DNA of 64,000 nucleotides, from NCBI RefSeq assembly GCF_041395345.1, contig NZ_JAWLAR010000020.1:1-64000 (forward strand). The letters run 5' to 3'. Position 1 is the stretch's first letter, and each line of letters opens with the position of its first letter. Of this stretch, positions 26,379 through 34,615 are shown piece by piece. This DNA is from Dokdonella sp041395345 (GTDB taxonomy: Bacteria > Pseudomonadota > Gammaproteobacteria > Xanthomonadales > Rhodanobacteraceae). A model generated the notes under the pieces. That model ran no database searches and was not told the DNA's origin. It saw nothing but the letters and a program-made list of their open reading frames with translations. The translations under genes and the position numbers were made by a program.

Positions 26379-28883
26379 TCATCGTCGTGGCTTGGCGCGG
26401 TGCGTGGCGACCGCAGTCCAGGGATCATCTGGCCAGGGATGTTTCGGATAGCGGCCTTTCAGTTCCTTCTTCACTTCAGGGTAGGTGCGCTCCCAGAAGC
26501 CGTGCAGATCCTGGGTCACCTGGATCGGTCGACCGGCTGGCGAGAGCAGGTGCAGGGTCAGCGCGACACGGCCCTTTGCGATGCGTGGCGTGTCTGACAG
26601 ACCGAACAGTTCCTGCAGCTTGACCGCGAGGACAGGTCCCGCATCGGCAGCGTAGGCAATGCGGCGATCCATGCCGCTCGGCACGCTGATCGTCATGGGC
26701 GCGTGTTCATCGAGCAGGCGCCGGGTGGCGTAGTCGAGCTGTGCAGCGAGCGCATTGGACAGCTCTTCGGCACGCAGCGCGTCCAGTCGGCGCTTGTCCG
26801 CCAGCGCAGGCGCCAGCCAGTGTTCAAGCGTGGCCAGCAGCTGCGCATCGGAAAAATCAGGCAGGCCCGAGTCCGGCATCGCCTCGCGCAGGAATTCCAC
26901 GCGCAGGCGCAATTCACGTGCCGGTTCGCTCCAGGGCAGCGCGTCGAGGCCGAGCTCGCGCACCGCGGCGAGCAGGGCCGGCAGCGCATCCCCGGGCCGC
27001 GCCGGCACGGCGCGCCGGCTCAACACGATGCCGGCAAAGCAGCGCTCCTCGAATGCTTCGATGGCGCGGCTGTCACGATTCCAGCGCAGACTGCGCTGAT
27101 CGCGAAACGAGTGCGGAAACTCGCGTTCGAGCAGGGCCTCGTCGAACGGTGCAGCGGCGAGGATCAGGCTGTCGCGCTCCTCGTAGCGCAGGTCGATCAC
27201 GACCAGCCACGGCTCGCCGTACAGGCTGCTCTCGTCGAGCAGGCGCGCACCGCGACCGTTGGCCAGTCGGTAGCGACGCGGATTGGCCGGATCCTGATGC
27301 GCGATGCGATCCGGAAATGCGTGCAGGAGCAGGTCACCGGCAGCGCTCAGGCCGCTGGCGGCCGGGTTGCCCGATCCAGCGCGTGCGCGCCGACGCCAGG
27401 CATCGGCCGACTGCGCGATCGCAGCGAGACTTGCGCGATCCGCACCGAGTTCGCGACTGGCCTGCGCATCGCGCTGGCGCCATGCCTGCAGCGCGCGCAG
27501 GCGAATCCGGAAATCGTCATCGCGAGAAGCCGTACCGCGCAAGGGATTGCGTGCCTCGATCAGGGCGACCAGATCGCAGGCGAGATCGCGCTCGCGCTCG
27601 TCGGCGCGCAGCACGGCGGCCGCCAGACGCGGATGCGCACCGAAGGCGAGCAACGCGCGGCCGAAGGCATTGATGCTCGAGTCGGCATCGAGTGCACCCA
27701 GTGCCACGAGCAGTTCGCTGGCCTGCGCCACGGCGCCCGTCGGCGGTACATCGAGCCAGTCGAGGGTGCTGCTGCCCCAGGCCTTCAGCTCAAGCACCAG
27801 TTGCGAGAGTTCCACCTGGGCAATCTCGGGCGTCCGCGATGGATCCAGGCGACGACTCTGCGGCCACAACCGGTACGCGACACCGGGGCCGAGGCGACCG
27901 GCGCGACCGGCACGCTGATCGGCGGAAGCCTGCGAAATGGTGACCGTCTGCAGGCGTGAGAAACCCGAGTTCGGATCAAAGCGCGGTTCGCGCGCAAGGC
28001 CCGTATCGATGACAACGCGGATGCCCGGCAGGGTCAGGCTCGATTCGGCCACATTGGTCGCCAGCACGATGCGGCGCGTCCCCGCGGGTGCCGAAGCCAG
28101 CGCGGCGTGCTGGTCGGCCAGGCTCAGTTCGCCATGCAGGGGGAGTACCTCGGCCGCGCAATCGGCGAGCACGGCGCGTGCCTGTTCGATTTCGCGTCGG
28201 CCGGGCAGGAACACCAGCAGGTCGCCTTCCTGGTCGGCCAGCGCCTGCATGGCGACGCGGCGCAGATGCGAGGTCCAGCCGCGTTCGGGCCAGGCTTCAC
28301 CACTGCGCGCAGGCGGGTGTTCGATGCGTACCGGATAACTGCGTCCGGCGCTGCTCAGGCGTGGCGCATCGAACCAGCGCGCTATGCGTTCGCCATCGAG
28401 TGTGGCCGACATGATGACCAGACGCAGTTCCGGGCGCAGGTTGGCCTGCACATCGAGCGCAAGCGCCGCACCGAGATCACCGTGCAGATGGCGCTCGTGG
28501 AATTCATCGAACAGGATCGCGCCGACACCGGGCAGCTCGGGATCATCCTGCAGCATCCGGGTGAGGATGCCTTCGGTGATCACTTCGATGCGTGTGGCTG
28601 CCGATACCTTCGACTCGTGCCGGATGCGATAGCCGATCGTTTCACCGACGCGCTCGCTCCGTGCTGCGGCCATGAATTCGGCCGCAGCACGGGCCGCGAT
28701 CCTGCGCGGTTCAAGCATCAGGATGCGCTGTTCATCCAGCCAGGCAGCGTCGAGCAGGGCGGGCGGTACCTGGGTGGTCTTGCCGGCGCCGGGCGGCGCC
28801 TCGAGCACGAGTCGCGGATGCGCGACCAGCGATTCAAGAAGCTCAGGCAGGATTTCTTCAATCGGGAAGTGGATGGGCGGCAC
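26379..28883 (-). CDS. hrpB: ATP-dependent DExH-box RNA helicase HrpB
   Basis: 834 residues, the normal HrpB length. Motif I is APPGAGKTTQVP (29-40), motif II DEFHERH near 125, motif III MSATLDG, and motif VI QRAGRAGRLGPG. The helicase-associated (HA2) domain and the HrpB C-terminal domain follow, ending in GYPKHPWPDDP-like sequence (KGRYPKHPWPDDPWTAVAT). HrpB is a cytosolic putative RNA helicase of unclear target, not related to type III hrp genes. Divergent from nothing here; single gene by spacing. Confidence 0.96.
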   Translation of the reverse strand: MPPIHFPIEEILPELLESLVAHPRLVLEAPPGAGKTTQVPPALLDAAWLDEQRILMLEPRRIAARAAAEFMAAARSERVGETIGYRIRHESKVSAATRIEVITEGILTRMLQDDPELPGVGAILFDEFHERHLHGDLGAALALDVQANLRPELRLVIMSATLDGERIARWFDAPRLSSAGRSYPVRIEHPPARSGEAWPERGWTSHLRRVAMQALADQEGDLLVFLPGRREIEQARAVLADCAAEVLPLHGELSLADQHAALASAPAGTRRIVLATNVAESSLTLPGIRVVIDTGLAREPRFDPNSGFSRLQTVTISQASADQRAGRAGRLGPGVAYRLWPQSRRLDPSRTPEIAQVELSQLVLELKAWGSSTLDWLDVPPTGAVAQASELLVALGALDADSSINAFGRALLAFGAHPRLAAAVLRADERERDLACDLVALIEARNPLRGTASRDDDFRIRLRALQAWRQRDAQASRELGADRASLAAIAQSADAWRRRARAGSGNPAASGLSAAGDLLLHAFPDRIAHQDPANPRRYRLANGRGARLLDESSLYGEPWLVVIDLRYEERDSLILAAAPFDEALLEREFPHSFRDQRSLRWNRDSRAIEAFEERCFAGIVLSRRAVPARPGDALPALLAAVRELGLDALPWSEPARELRLRVEFLREAMPDSGLPDFSDAQLLATLEHWLAPALADKRRLDALRAEELSNALAAQLDYATRRLLDEHAPMTISVPSGMDRRIAYAADAGPVLAVKLQELFGLSDTPRIAKGRVALTLHLLSPAGRPIQVTQDLHGFWERTYPEVKKELKGRYPKHPWPDDPWTAVATHRAKPRR

Positions 28884-28931
28884 GACAGTTCAGTACGGCG
28901 GAAGCACTCTCATCATCGCCGATCCGGGTCG

Positions 28932-28966
28932 GAAAAATGAAAACGGCGCGAACCAGTCGCGCCGTC
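28932..28966 (-). terminator. Rho-independent terminator of the 28993-30171 gene
   Basis: A nine-pair stem, ACGGCGCGA (28943-28951) with TCGCGCCGT (28957-28965), closes an ACCAG loop. Read on the minus strand the stem is followed by TTTCATTTTT. It sits 27 bases after the stop of the secreted-protein gene. Confidence 0.85.
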
Positions 28967-28992
28967 TTCTCTACGCACATTGAAGGACAGGC

Positions 28993-30171
28993 TTACTCGC
29001 AGGGCAGCCCGTTGAGGGTGGCCAGGCGAATCCAGCTGCGCGAACCGCTGCCTTGCGGGACAAACGCGGGCAAGCCCGGATTGGACGCATAGGACAGATT
29101 CATGTGATTGCAATCCGGGAAACTGACGGTTGCCGTGCCCCAGATGGTCGGCGGATCGGCTGCGCCGGCATCGCCGCCCAGACCGCCGCCGGTCACATAG
29201 GCCATCGGTGTGGTCGCCACCTTGGCGCCGCGTACGATGTCGACCTGACCGGTCAGCCAGAATGGCAGGCCACTGGGATCATAGGCCGACCAGGTGAAGT
29301 TGAGCACGAAGGTGTTGGGTTCGCCCGGACGCTGGAAGACCTGCATCACGATACCCTCGCCACTGGCGGTCGGGTCGTAGTACGCGGTAGCCAGATAGCC
29401 CGAAATCGGCAGGTTCTGGAACGCGGCTGGATAGGTCAGGTTGCTCGGATTGTAGGCGGGGATATTGTCTATATAGAAGAGATTGTCGCTTGGAAAAAGG
29501 TTGTCGAACTGAACGCTGAACGGCAGGTTGTAGTCGAAGTAGTTTGCGCCAGCACCTGCATAGTTTTCGAGGACATACGTCGTGCTGTCGATAATCGGAG
29601 AGTCCGGCAGGACGTCGCTGACCACCGTATTGGGATCAAGCGCAAGTCGCGGGATTTCGTCGAAGCCGTTGGTACTCTGCTCGATAGCTATGACTGGAAA
29701 CAACGGATAGATAACCCGGTCCCCCTCATACTGCCCCTGGCGCTGGATGCGCATCAGGGTGGCCGAGTTGAAGAAGATTGCGCTGCTGCAGGCGACGCGC
29801 CAGATGGTGATGGTTACACCCTCCAGCTCATAGGTTCCGTCGTTGGAGTTGTAGGCGGCGAGGTTGGCCGTGGTGCTGAAGAGCGGACCGCTCGGCACAT
29901 CGGGCAGGGGATCAGCGAGGCAGGATGGGGGGTAGGCTCGAAGCGGATTCGGCGTCGGCAGCGAGGGTGTCGCGGAGTTGATCGCCTCAACCGCTTTCGG
30001 AGCGGCACCTTCCGCGCGCCTGGTCAACATCAACATGCGCTCCTGTTGCGCTGCACTGACGCGGGAGGCGCGGTCGGGGTCTTGAGCAACAGGAATGCGC
30101 GGATCGGCAAAAGCGGACATGGAGGCTGTTGCCACCATGACGGCCATAAGGAATCTGACAGGGGACTTCAT
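28993..30171 (-). CDS. Secreted protein with lineage-type 'SGEG...FTW...DCN' domain
   Basis: 392 residues from the ATG at 30171, chosen for its signal peptide (MKSPVRFLMAVMVATASMSA, cleavage near AFA-DP) and GGAG 9 bases upstream; the open frame upstream to 31011 is antisense to tatD. The C-terminal 140 residues carry a pattern I associate with secreted Xanthomonadales proteins: TASGEGIVMQVF, FVLNFTWSAYDPSGLPFWLT, then WGTATVSFPDCNHMNLSYAS. Three cysteines flank the middle region. Probably beta-rich and exported to the periplasm or surface. Function unknown. Ends at a strong terminator. Confidence 0.85.
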   Translation of the reverse strand: MKSPVRFLMAVMVATASMSAFADPRIPVAQDPDRASRVSAAQQERMLMLTRRAEGAAPKAVEAINSATPSLPTPNPLRAYPPSCLADPLPDVPSGPLFSTTANLAAYNSNDGTYELEGVTITIWRVACSSAIFFNSATLMRIQRQGQYEGDRVIYPLFPVIAIEQSTNGFDEIPRLALDPNTVVSDVLPDSPIIDSTTYVLENYAGAGANYFDYNLPFSVQFDNLFPSDNLFYIDNIPAYNPSNLTYPAAFQNLPISGYLATAYYDPTASGEGIVMQVFQRPGEPNTFVLNFTWSAYDPSGLPFWLTGQVDIVRGAKVATTPMAYVTGGGLGGDAGAADPPTIWGTATVSFPDCNHMNLSYASNPGLPAFVPQGSGSRSWIRLATLNGLPCE

Positions 30172-30318
30172 TGCAGCACTCCAGCATGGATGGGGATGTT
30201 CAGGGCGAGTCTCGCAGTGACCCGGTGAATTGGCAATGAACCTCATTTTTACAAATCGCGATCTGGGCGGATCGGGAGCCAGTCCGCATAATGGCGTTTC
30301 ACTCCATGCAGGCTTCCC

Positions 30319-31104
30319 ATGCAGCTGATCGATATTGGCGCCAACCTGACCCACGAGTCGTTTCGACCGGATTTCGATCAGGTCCTCGAACGTGCCGAGG
30401 CGCAAGGCGTGACCCGGATGGTCGTCACCGGGGCCAGTGCAGCCGGCAGCCGCACGGCCCTGAGCCTGGCCCAGTCCCACCCGGGCCGGCTGTTCGCGAC
30501 TGCGGGCGTGCACCCTCACCATGCAGTGGACTATGACGATGCCACCGACGCGCTGCTGCGTGAACTGAGTCTGTCCGACTGTGTCAGAGCGGTCGGCGAA
30601 ACGGGCCTCGACTACCACCGCAACTACTCGCCACCGGCGGCCCAGGCCGAAGCCTTCCAGCGCCAGCTCGAGATCGCCGCAGGCTGCGGCAAGCCGCTGT
30701 TCCTGCATCAGCGCGACGCGCATGCCGACTTCATGGCCATGATGAAGGCTTTCGATGGCCGCCTCGGCAAGGTTGTCGTGCACTGCTTCACCGGCACCCG
30801 CGAGGAAATGGTCGATTACCTCGATGCCGGCTGGCACATCGGCATCACCGGCTGGCTCTGCGACGAACGCCGCGGTACCCACCTGCGCGAACTCGTGCGC
30901 GACATCCCGGCCGACCGCCTCATGATCGAAACCGACTCGCCCTACCTGCTGCCACGCACGGTCACGCCGAAACCCTCGCACCGCCGCAACGAACCCATGT
31001 ATCTCAGGCACATCGTCGAGGAACTCGCTCGGGATCGTGGTGAAGAGGTTGAACTCACTGCCGCCAATGCGACGGCAACGAGCCGGGCGTTTTTCGGGAT
31101 CTGA
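30319..31104 (+). CDS. tatD: TatD-family metal-dependent hydrolase/deoxyribonuclease
   Basis: 261 residues, nearly the length of E. coli TatD and colinear with it. Metal ligands can be placed: Glu in GETGLDYHRNYS, His in PLFLHQRDAH, His in VVHCFTGTREEM and Asp in IETDSPYLLP. The TatD-specific segment GITGWLCDERRG and TPKPSHRRNEP near the end distinguish it from YcfH and YjjV. TatD is a cytosolic 3'-5' exonuclease implicated in DNA repair; it is not needed for Tat export. No tat genes are adjacent. Confidence 0.94.
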   Translation: MQLIDIGANLTHESFRPDFDQVLERAEAQGVTRMVVTGASAAGSRTALSLAQSHPGRLFATAGVHPHHAVDYDDATDALLRELSLSDCVRAVGETGLDYHRNYSPPAAQAEAFQRQLEIAAGCGKPLFLHQRDAHADFMAMMKAFDGRLGKVVVHCFTGTREEMVDYLDAGWHIGITGWLCDERRGTHLRELVRDIPADRLMIETDSPYLLPRTVTPKPSHRRNEPMYLRHIVEELARDRGEEVELTAANATATSRAFFGI

Positions 31105-31117
31105 GTTTGTCGTGAGT

Positions 31118-31278
31118 GGGGGAGCGGCTAGCGGTAGACGGTAGGCGGGGAGCCATAAGCGGTCAGCGGGAGAAGGAAACAGGCGGATGGCGGAATCAAC
31201 GTTGTGGCATTTGGCGTGTTGCCGACACGGCTCCGGGCTTTAGCCGCCAGAACAGCTCTTCCCGCTAACCGCTCCCCC
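31118..31278. repeat. Seventeen-base inverted repeat, GGGGGAGCGGYTAGCGG
   Basis: GGGGGAGCGGCTAGCGG at 31118-31134 is inverted at 31262-31278 as CCGCTAACCGCTCCCCC, one mismatch. Short relatives (AGCGGTCAGCGGG, CCCGCTAACC) lie between and beside them. It fills the gap between convergent tatD and yadH. Confidence 0.8.
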
Positions 31279-31290
31279 GCTAACCAAAAT

Positions 31291-32073
31291 TCAGCTTCGC
31301 AAGCCGATCCCGCGCTTCAGCAACCACAATCCCAGCGTGCCCAGCACGAGGACAAACCCGATCATCAGTGCGAAGGCGACGCCGACCGGGATATCGCTGG
31401 TGCCGAGCAGGCCGTAGCGGAAGGCGTTGACCATGTAGAACACCGGATTGGCGTGGGTCATGGTCTGGGCCCAGTCCGGCAGCATCTTGACCGAATAGAA
31501 CACGCCGCCCAGATAGGTCAGCGGGGTCAGGATGAAGGTTGGCACGATGGCGACGTCATCGAACTTCTTCGCATAGATGGCGTTGACGAAACCGGCCAGC
31601 GAGAAGATCGTCGCTCCGAGCAATACGGTGGCGATCGTGATCAGCGGATGCGGAATGCGCACCCTGGTGAACAGCATCGCGATGCAGAGCACGATGATGC
31701 CGACCAGCAGGCCGCGCAGCACGGCGCCGACGACGTAGCCGCCGAGGATGACCCAGTTCGGCATCGGGCTGACCAGCATTTCCTCGATGTGGCGGCCGAA
31801 CTTGGCGCCGAAGAAACTCGATGAAATATTCCCGTAGCTGTTCTGGATGATCGACATCATGACCAGGCCGGGCACGATGAAATCCATGTAGTCGTAGCCG
31901 CCCATGTCGCCGATGCGACTGCCGATCAGGCTGCCGAAAATCAGGAAGTAGAGCGTCATCGTGATCGCCGGCGGGACCAGGGTCTGGCCCCAGATGCGCA
32001 GGATGCGCATGACTTCGCGACGCGCGATCGTTAACAGTGCGGTCAGGTTCGGGTGTGCCGATGGCTTGCTCAT
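31291..32073 (-). CDS. yadH: ABC-2 type exporter permease, YadH type
   Basis: 260 residues with six hydrophobic helices and the ABC-2 pattern. Recognisable YadH features are REVMRILRIWGQTLVPPAIT at the N-terminus, MDFIVPGLVMMSIIQNSYGN and MLVSPMPNWVILGGYVVGA. Its start overlaps the stop of the ATPase gene by 4 bases, so the two form one transporter. Substrate of YadGH is not established; capsule or glycan export has been proposed for relatives. Ends at repeats facing tatD. Confidence 0.93.
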   Translation of the reverse strand: MSKPSAHPNLTALLTIARREVMRILRIWGQTLVPPAITMTLYFLIFGSLIGSRIGDMGGYDYMDFIVPGLVMMSIIQNSYGNISSSFFGAKFGRHIEEMLVSPMPNWVILGGYVVGAVLRGLLVGIIVLCIAMLFTRVRIPHPLITIATVLLGATIFSLAGFVNAIYAKKFDDVAIVPTFILTPLTYLGGVFYSVKMLPDWAQTMTHANPVFYMVNAFRYGLLGTSDIPVGVAFALMIGFVLVLGTLGLWLLKRGIGLRS

Positions 32074-33005
32074 GCCGCCGTCTCCTTGCCACCGGTGAGG
32101 CGGACGAACAACTCCTCGAGGCGATTGGTCCTGGTGCGCATCGAGCGCACGCGGATTCCGGCCGAATCGAGACTCGAAAAGACGCCGTTGAGATCGCGTG
32201 CGCGCGGCATTTCCAGATCCAGCGTGTGGCTGTCTTCGGCGCGGATGGTGACGCCGTCGATGCGCGGCAACTCGGCCGGCAGCTCGCCGTCGATATCGAG
32301 CAGGAATCCCTCGACATCGAGCTTGGCCAACAGGGTCTTCATCGGCCCGTTCTCGATGATGTTGCCACCATCGATGATGGCAAGGTTGCGGCAGAGGCTT
32401 TCCGCCTCTTCAAGGTAATGCGTGGTCAGAATGACCGTGGTGCCTGCCGCATTGACCTCCTTCAGGGTGCGCCACATGCCGCGCCGGATTTCGATGTCGA
32501 CACCGGCCGTGGGTTCGTCGAGGATCAGCAGGCGTGGCCGCGTCATCATGGCGCGGGCGATCATCAGGCGCCGTTTCATGCCACCCGAAAGCGTGCGCGA
32601 CATCGTGTGCGCCTTGTCCCAGAGCTGGGCGCGGCGCAGTTCCTCCTCGGCGCGGACTTTTGCGTCGGCGCGAGGAATGCCATAGAAGCCGGCGTAGTTG
32701 CAGAGGATGTCGAAAGGCTTTTCGAAGAAGTTGAAATTGACTTCCTGCGGGACCAGGCCGAGCAAACGCATGGCCGCCTCGCGGTCTTCTTCGATATCGA
32801 CGCCGAACACCTTGACCGAGCCCGAGCTGGCATTGACCAGCGAGCTGACGACACCGATCAGGGTCGACTTGCCGGCACCGTTGGGACCGAGCAGGGCGAA
32901 AAAATCACCGGGCTGGACGCAAAGCGAAACGCCCTTGAGGGCTTCGACGCCGCCGGCGTAGATCTTGCGCAGCTCGTGGATTTCGAGCGCGGGGACTGTG
33001 CTCAT
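32070..33005 (-). CDS. yadG: ABC exporter ATP-binding protein, YadG type
   Basis: 311 residues from the ATG at 33005 (MSTVPALEIHELRKIYAGGV); an in-frame extension to 33095 looks untranslated. Walker A is GPNGAGKST, the signature LSGGMKRRLMIARAM, Walker B LLILDEPTAGVD, and the switch His in LTTHYLEEAE. VPQEVNFNFFEKPFDILCNY is a YadG hallmark. The ATPase powers the YadH permease coded just downstream. Transcribed divergently from the reductase gene with 82 bases between starts. Confidence 0.94.
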   Translation of the reverse strand: MSTVPALEIHELRKIYAGGVEALKGVSLCVQPGDFFALLGPNGAGKSTLIGVVSSLVNASSGSVKVFGVDIEEDREAAMRLLGLVPQEVNFNFFEKPFDILCNYAGFYGIPRADAKVRAEEELRRAQLWDKAHTMSRTLSGGMKRRLMIARAMMTRPRLLILDEPTAGVDIEIRRGMWRTLKEVNAAGTTVILTTHYLEEAESLCRNLAIIDGGNIIENGPMKTLLAKLDVEGFLLDIDGELPAELPRIDGVTIRAEDSHTLDLEMPRARDLNGVFSSLDSAGIRVRSMRTRTNRLEELFVRLTGGKETAA

Positions 33006-33087
33006 GGACAATTTCAGGAATGATGGGGCGAAGAGGCCAACTCGGCCCTGATAGTATAGCGGGCTACTCCCCGTCCCCGTATTTGCC

Positions 33088-33840
33088 GTGGCCATCGTCC
33101 ATTTTCCGCTTCGCCTCGTCTCCGCCTACATGCTCGCACCGGCCGTGCGCCACATGGCCTTCGAACGCGCCGATGGCCTGCCATTCGCCTTCATCCCGGG
33201 TCAGTTCATCCAGATCCATTTCAACTACGAAGACGGCAAGCCGACCAAGCGCAGCTATTCGGTGGGCACGGTTGCTCAGGGCGACGCCACGCCGATCAGC
33301 CTGATCGAGATTGCCGTGTCCTATGTCGACGGCGGCGCGGCAACGGCCCTGCTCGGCAATCTGGAAGTCGGCGGAACAGTTGATGCGAGTGGCCCCTTTG
33401 GACGCTTCTGCCTGATGGATGCCGATACCAATTCGCGCTACCTGCTGGTCGCCACTGGCACAGGCGTCACGCCCTATCGGGCCATGCTGCCGCTGATCGC
33501 CCGCCTTGTGCAGAGTCGTGGCTGTACCTTCGAACTGATCTACGGCGCGCGCAACGAAGCCGACCTGCTGTATGGCGAGGAGTTCGCGGCGTTCGCCGAA
33601 GCCACGCCGGGATTTCGTTTCCACCCGTGTTTCAGCCGCGAACCTCGTGCCGTACCGAGGCCGGGCGACGTCCACGGTCGCGTACAGGTGGCGCTCCAAA
33701 CCCTGCAGCCCGACATCGAGAACGATATCGTTTACCTCTGCGGCAATCCCGACATGGTCGACCAGAGCTTCGCGATGCTGAAGGAGGCTGGCCTGCCGGT
33801 GCCGCATATCCGCCGCGAGAAATACATCTCCTCGCGTTGA
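33088..33840 (+). CDS. Ferredoxin/flavodoxin-NADP reductase-like FAD oxidoreductase
   Basis: 250 residues from a GTG at 33088. The FAD-binding barrel carries GQFIQIHF and RSYSVG (55-60). The nucleotide-binding half carries VATGTGVTPYRAML near 122-135 and LCGNPDMVDQ near 221-230, the usual FNR-family order. No iron-sulfur motif is present, so electrons pass between NAD(P)H and a separate partner, which is not coded nearby. The end, IRREKYISSR, is closer to oxygenase-reductase modules than to E. coli Fpr. Cytosolic. Confidence 0.9.
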   Translation: MAIVHFPLRLVSAYMLAPAVRHMAFERADGLPFAFIPGQFIQIHFNYEDGKPTKRSYSVGTVAQGDATPISLIEIAVSYVDGGAATALLGNLEVGGTVDASGPFGRFCLMDADTNSRYLLVATGTGVTPYRAMLPLIARLVQSRGCTFELIYGARNEADLLYGEEFAAFAEATPGFRFHPCFSREPRAVPRPGDVHGRVQVALQTLQPDIENDIVYLCGNPDMVDQSFAMLKEAGLPVPHIRREKYISSR

Positions 33841-33931
33841 ACGGGCTTTCGGTGCTTGCCCAACGGCCTGGATTCCGTAGCATCACGGCTGAAGCCCGGT
33901 CCTGCAGAGTCCTTGTGCTCCAGGCGACAAA

Positions 33932-33949
33932 TGTCAAGTGTCCTTGACA
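33932..33949. promoter_or_regulatory. Operator 1, TGTCAAG-TGTC-CTTGACA palindrome
   Basis: Perfect 7-4-7 palindrome. Its right arm contains the -35 box TTGACA of the promoter listed separately. The same arms recur at 33976-33993, 44 bases further on centre to centre. It is a probable binding site of the small XRE regulator encoded at 34409-34603. Confidence 0.85.
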
Positions 33950-33972
33950 CATCGCCTGGTGGCCGTTACTCT
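33944..33972 (+). promoter_or_regulatory. Sigma-70 promoter of the XRE-hydrolase-NatAB operon
   Basis: A perfect TTGACA -35 (33944-33949), a 17-base spacer and a TACTCT -10 (33967-33972, three of six matching consensus). Transcription would start near 33979, inside operator 2 and about 26 bases before the ATG at 34005. Confidence 0.65.
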
Positions 33973-33975
33973 TGA

Positions 33976-33993
33976 TGTCAAGCTTACTTGACA
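33976..33993. promoter_or_regulatory. Operator 2, TGTCAAG-CTTA-CTTGACA palindrome
   Basis: Second copy with arms identical to operator 1 and a different four-base centre. It covers the expected transcription start, a position suited to repression. The coincidence of two seven-base arms with the same spacing is very unlikely by chance. Confidence 0.85.
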
Positions 33994-34004
33994 CAGGTCG
34001 ACAC

Positions 34005-34412
34005 ATGAACGCCCCACAACCTTCGCCGCGACGCCTGCACGGTTGCCTGATCGCGGCCCTGGCCTATCTCGCCACTACCGCGCTCTGTCTCTGGCTGCTC
34101 AGGCAGCCACTGGCCGAGGCGCCGACCCTATTGCGTGCCGGCGTGAGTCTGTTGCCCGTGATAGCCATTGGCTTCTCGATACGCGAGGTGCTGCGCCTGG
34201 TTCGGGCCAGCGACGAACTGCAGCGCCGAATCGATCTGGAGGCGCTGGCGGTTGCCGCGATCACGGTCGGGCTCGGATGTCTGAGTCTGTCTTTGCTGGT
34301 GGGAGCAAATGTATTGGCGATCGAAGGCAAGACCGTCCTGACCTGGATCCTGCCGGCCCTGTCGGTCACCTATCTGATCGCCCGGTTCTTCGCTCAGGCG
34401 CGTTATCGATGA
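34005..34412 (+). CDS. Small four-helix membrane protein in XRE operon
   Basis: 135 residues from the ATG at 34005. Four hydrophobic helices lie at about 12-33, 41-60, 78-103 and 112-130. The cytoplasmic loop after helix 2 reads RASDELQRRIDLEALAVA, a pattern seen in small membrane proteins found next to YozG-type regulators; I cannot give a named family with confidence. It is the first gene after the twin operators, and its stop overlaps the regulator's start by 4 bases. It may sense an envelope signal and pass it to the regulator, but that is inference. Confidence 0.82.
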   Translation: MNAPQPSPRRLHGCLIAALAYLATTALCLWLLRQPLAEAPTLLRAGVSLLPVIAIGFSIREVLRLVRASDELQRRIDLEALAVAAITVGLGCLSLSLLVGANVLAIEGKTVLTWILPALSVTYLIARFFAQARYR

Positions 34413-34603
34413 ACAACCGCGTCCGCGAACTCCGCGGCGCCAGCGGCTGGTCGCAAGCCGAACTGGCCGAGCGCCTGGCCGTGTCACGACAGACCATCAA
34501 CGCAATAGAAACCGGCAAATACGATCCCAGCCTGCCGCTCGCCTTCGCCATCGCGCGCCTGTTTGGCGAAGCGATCGAAGCGATTTTCACCCCCGACCCC
34601 TGA
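34409..34603 (+). CDS. Small XRE-family (YozG-like) transcriptional regulator
   Basis: 64 residues: MNNRVRELRGASGWSQAELA, then ERLAVSRQTINAIETGKYDP. This is almost only an HTH_3 domain, with recognition helix around SRQTINAIE. The C-terminal SLPLAFAIARLFGEAIEAIF is typical of the COG1476/YozG group. Such proteins act as dimers on short palindromes, which fits the two 7-4-7 sites upstream. The gene overlaps the membrane protein gene and precedes the hydrolase by 12 bases, so autoregulation of the whole five-gene unit is likely. Confidence 0.93.
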   Translation: MNNRVRELRGASGWSQAELAERLAVSRQTINAIETGKYDPSLPLAFAIARLFGEAIEAIFTPDP

Positions 34604-34615
34604 GACGCCGCATCG

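Noticed and set aside
23725..28883. Possible Zorya anti-phage system: ZorA-like and ZorB-like genes with a helicase gene nearby
   Set aside because: The helicase is a complete housekeeping HrpB, not a ZorD-type SNF2 protein, and is separated by 510 bases with repeats. No zorC or zorE is present and the ZorA-like protein lacks the very long tail.
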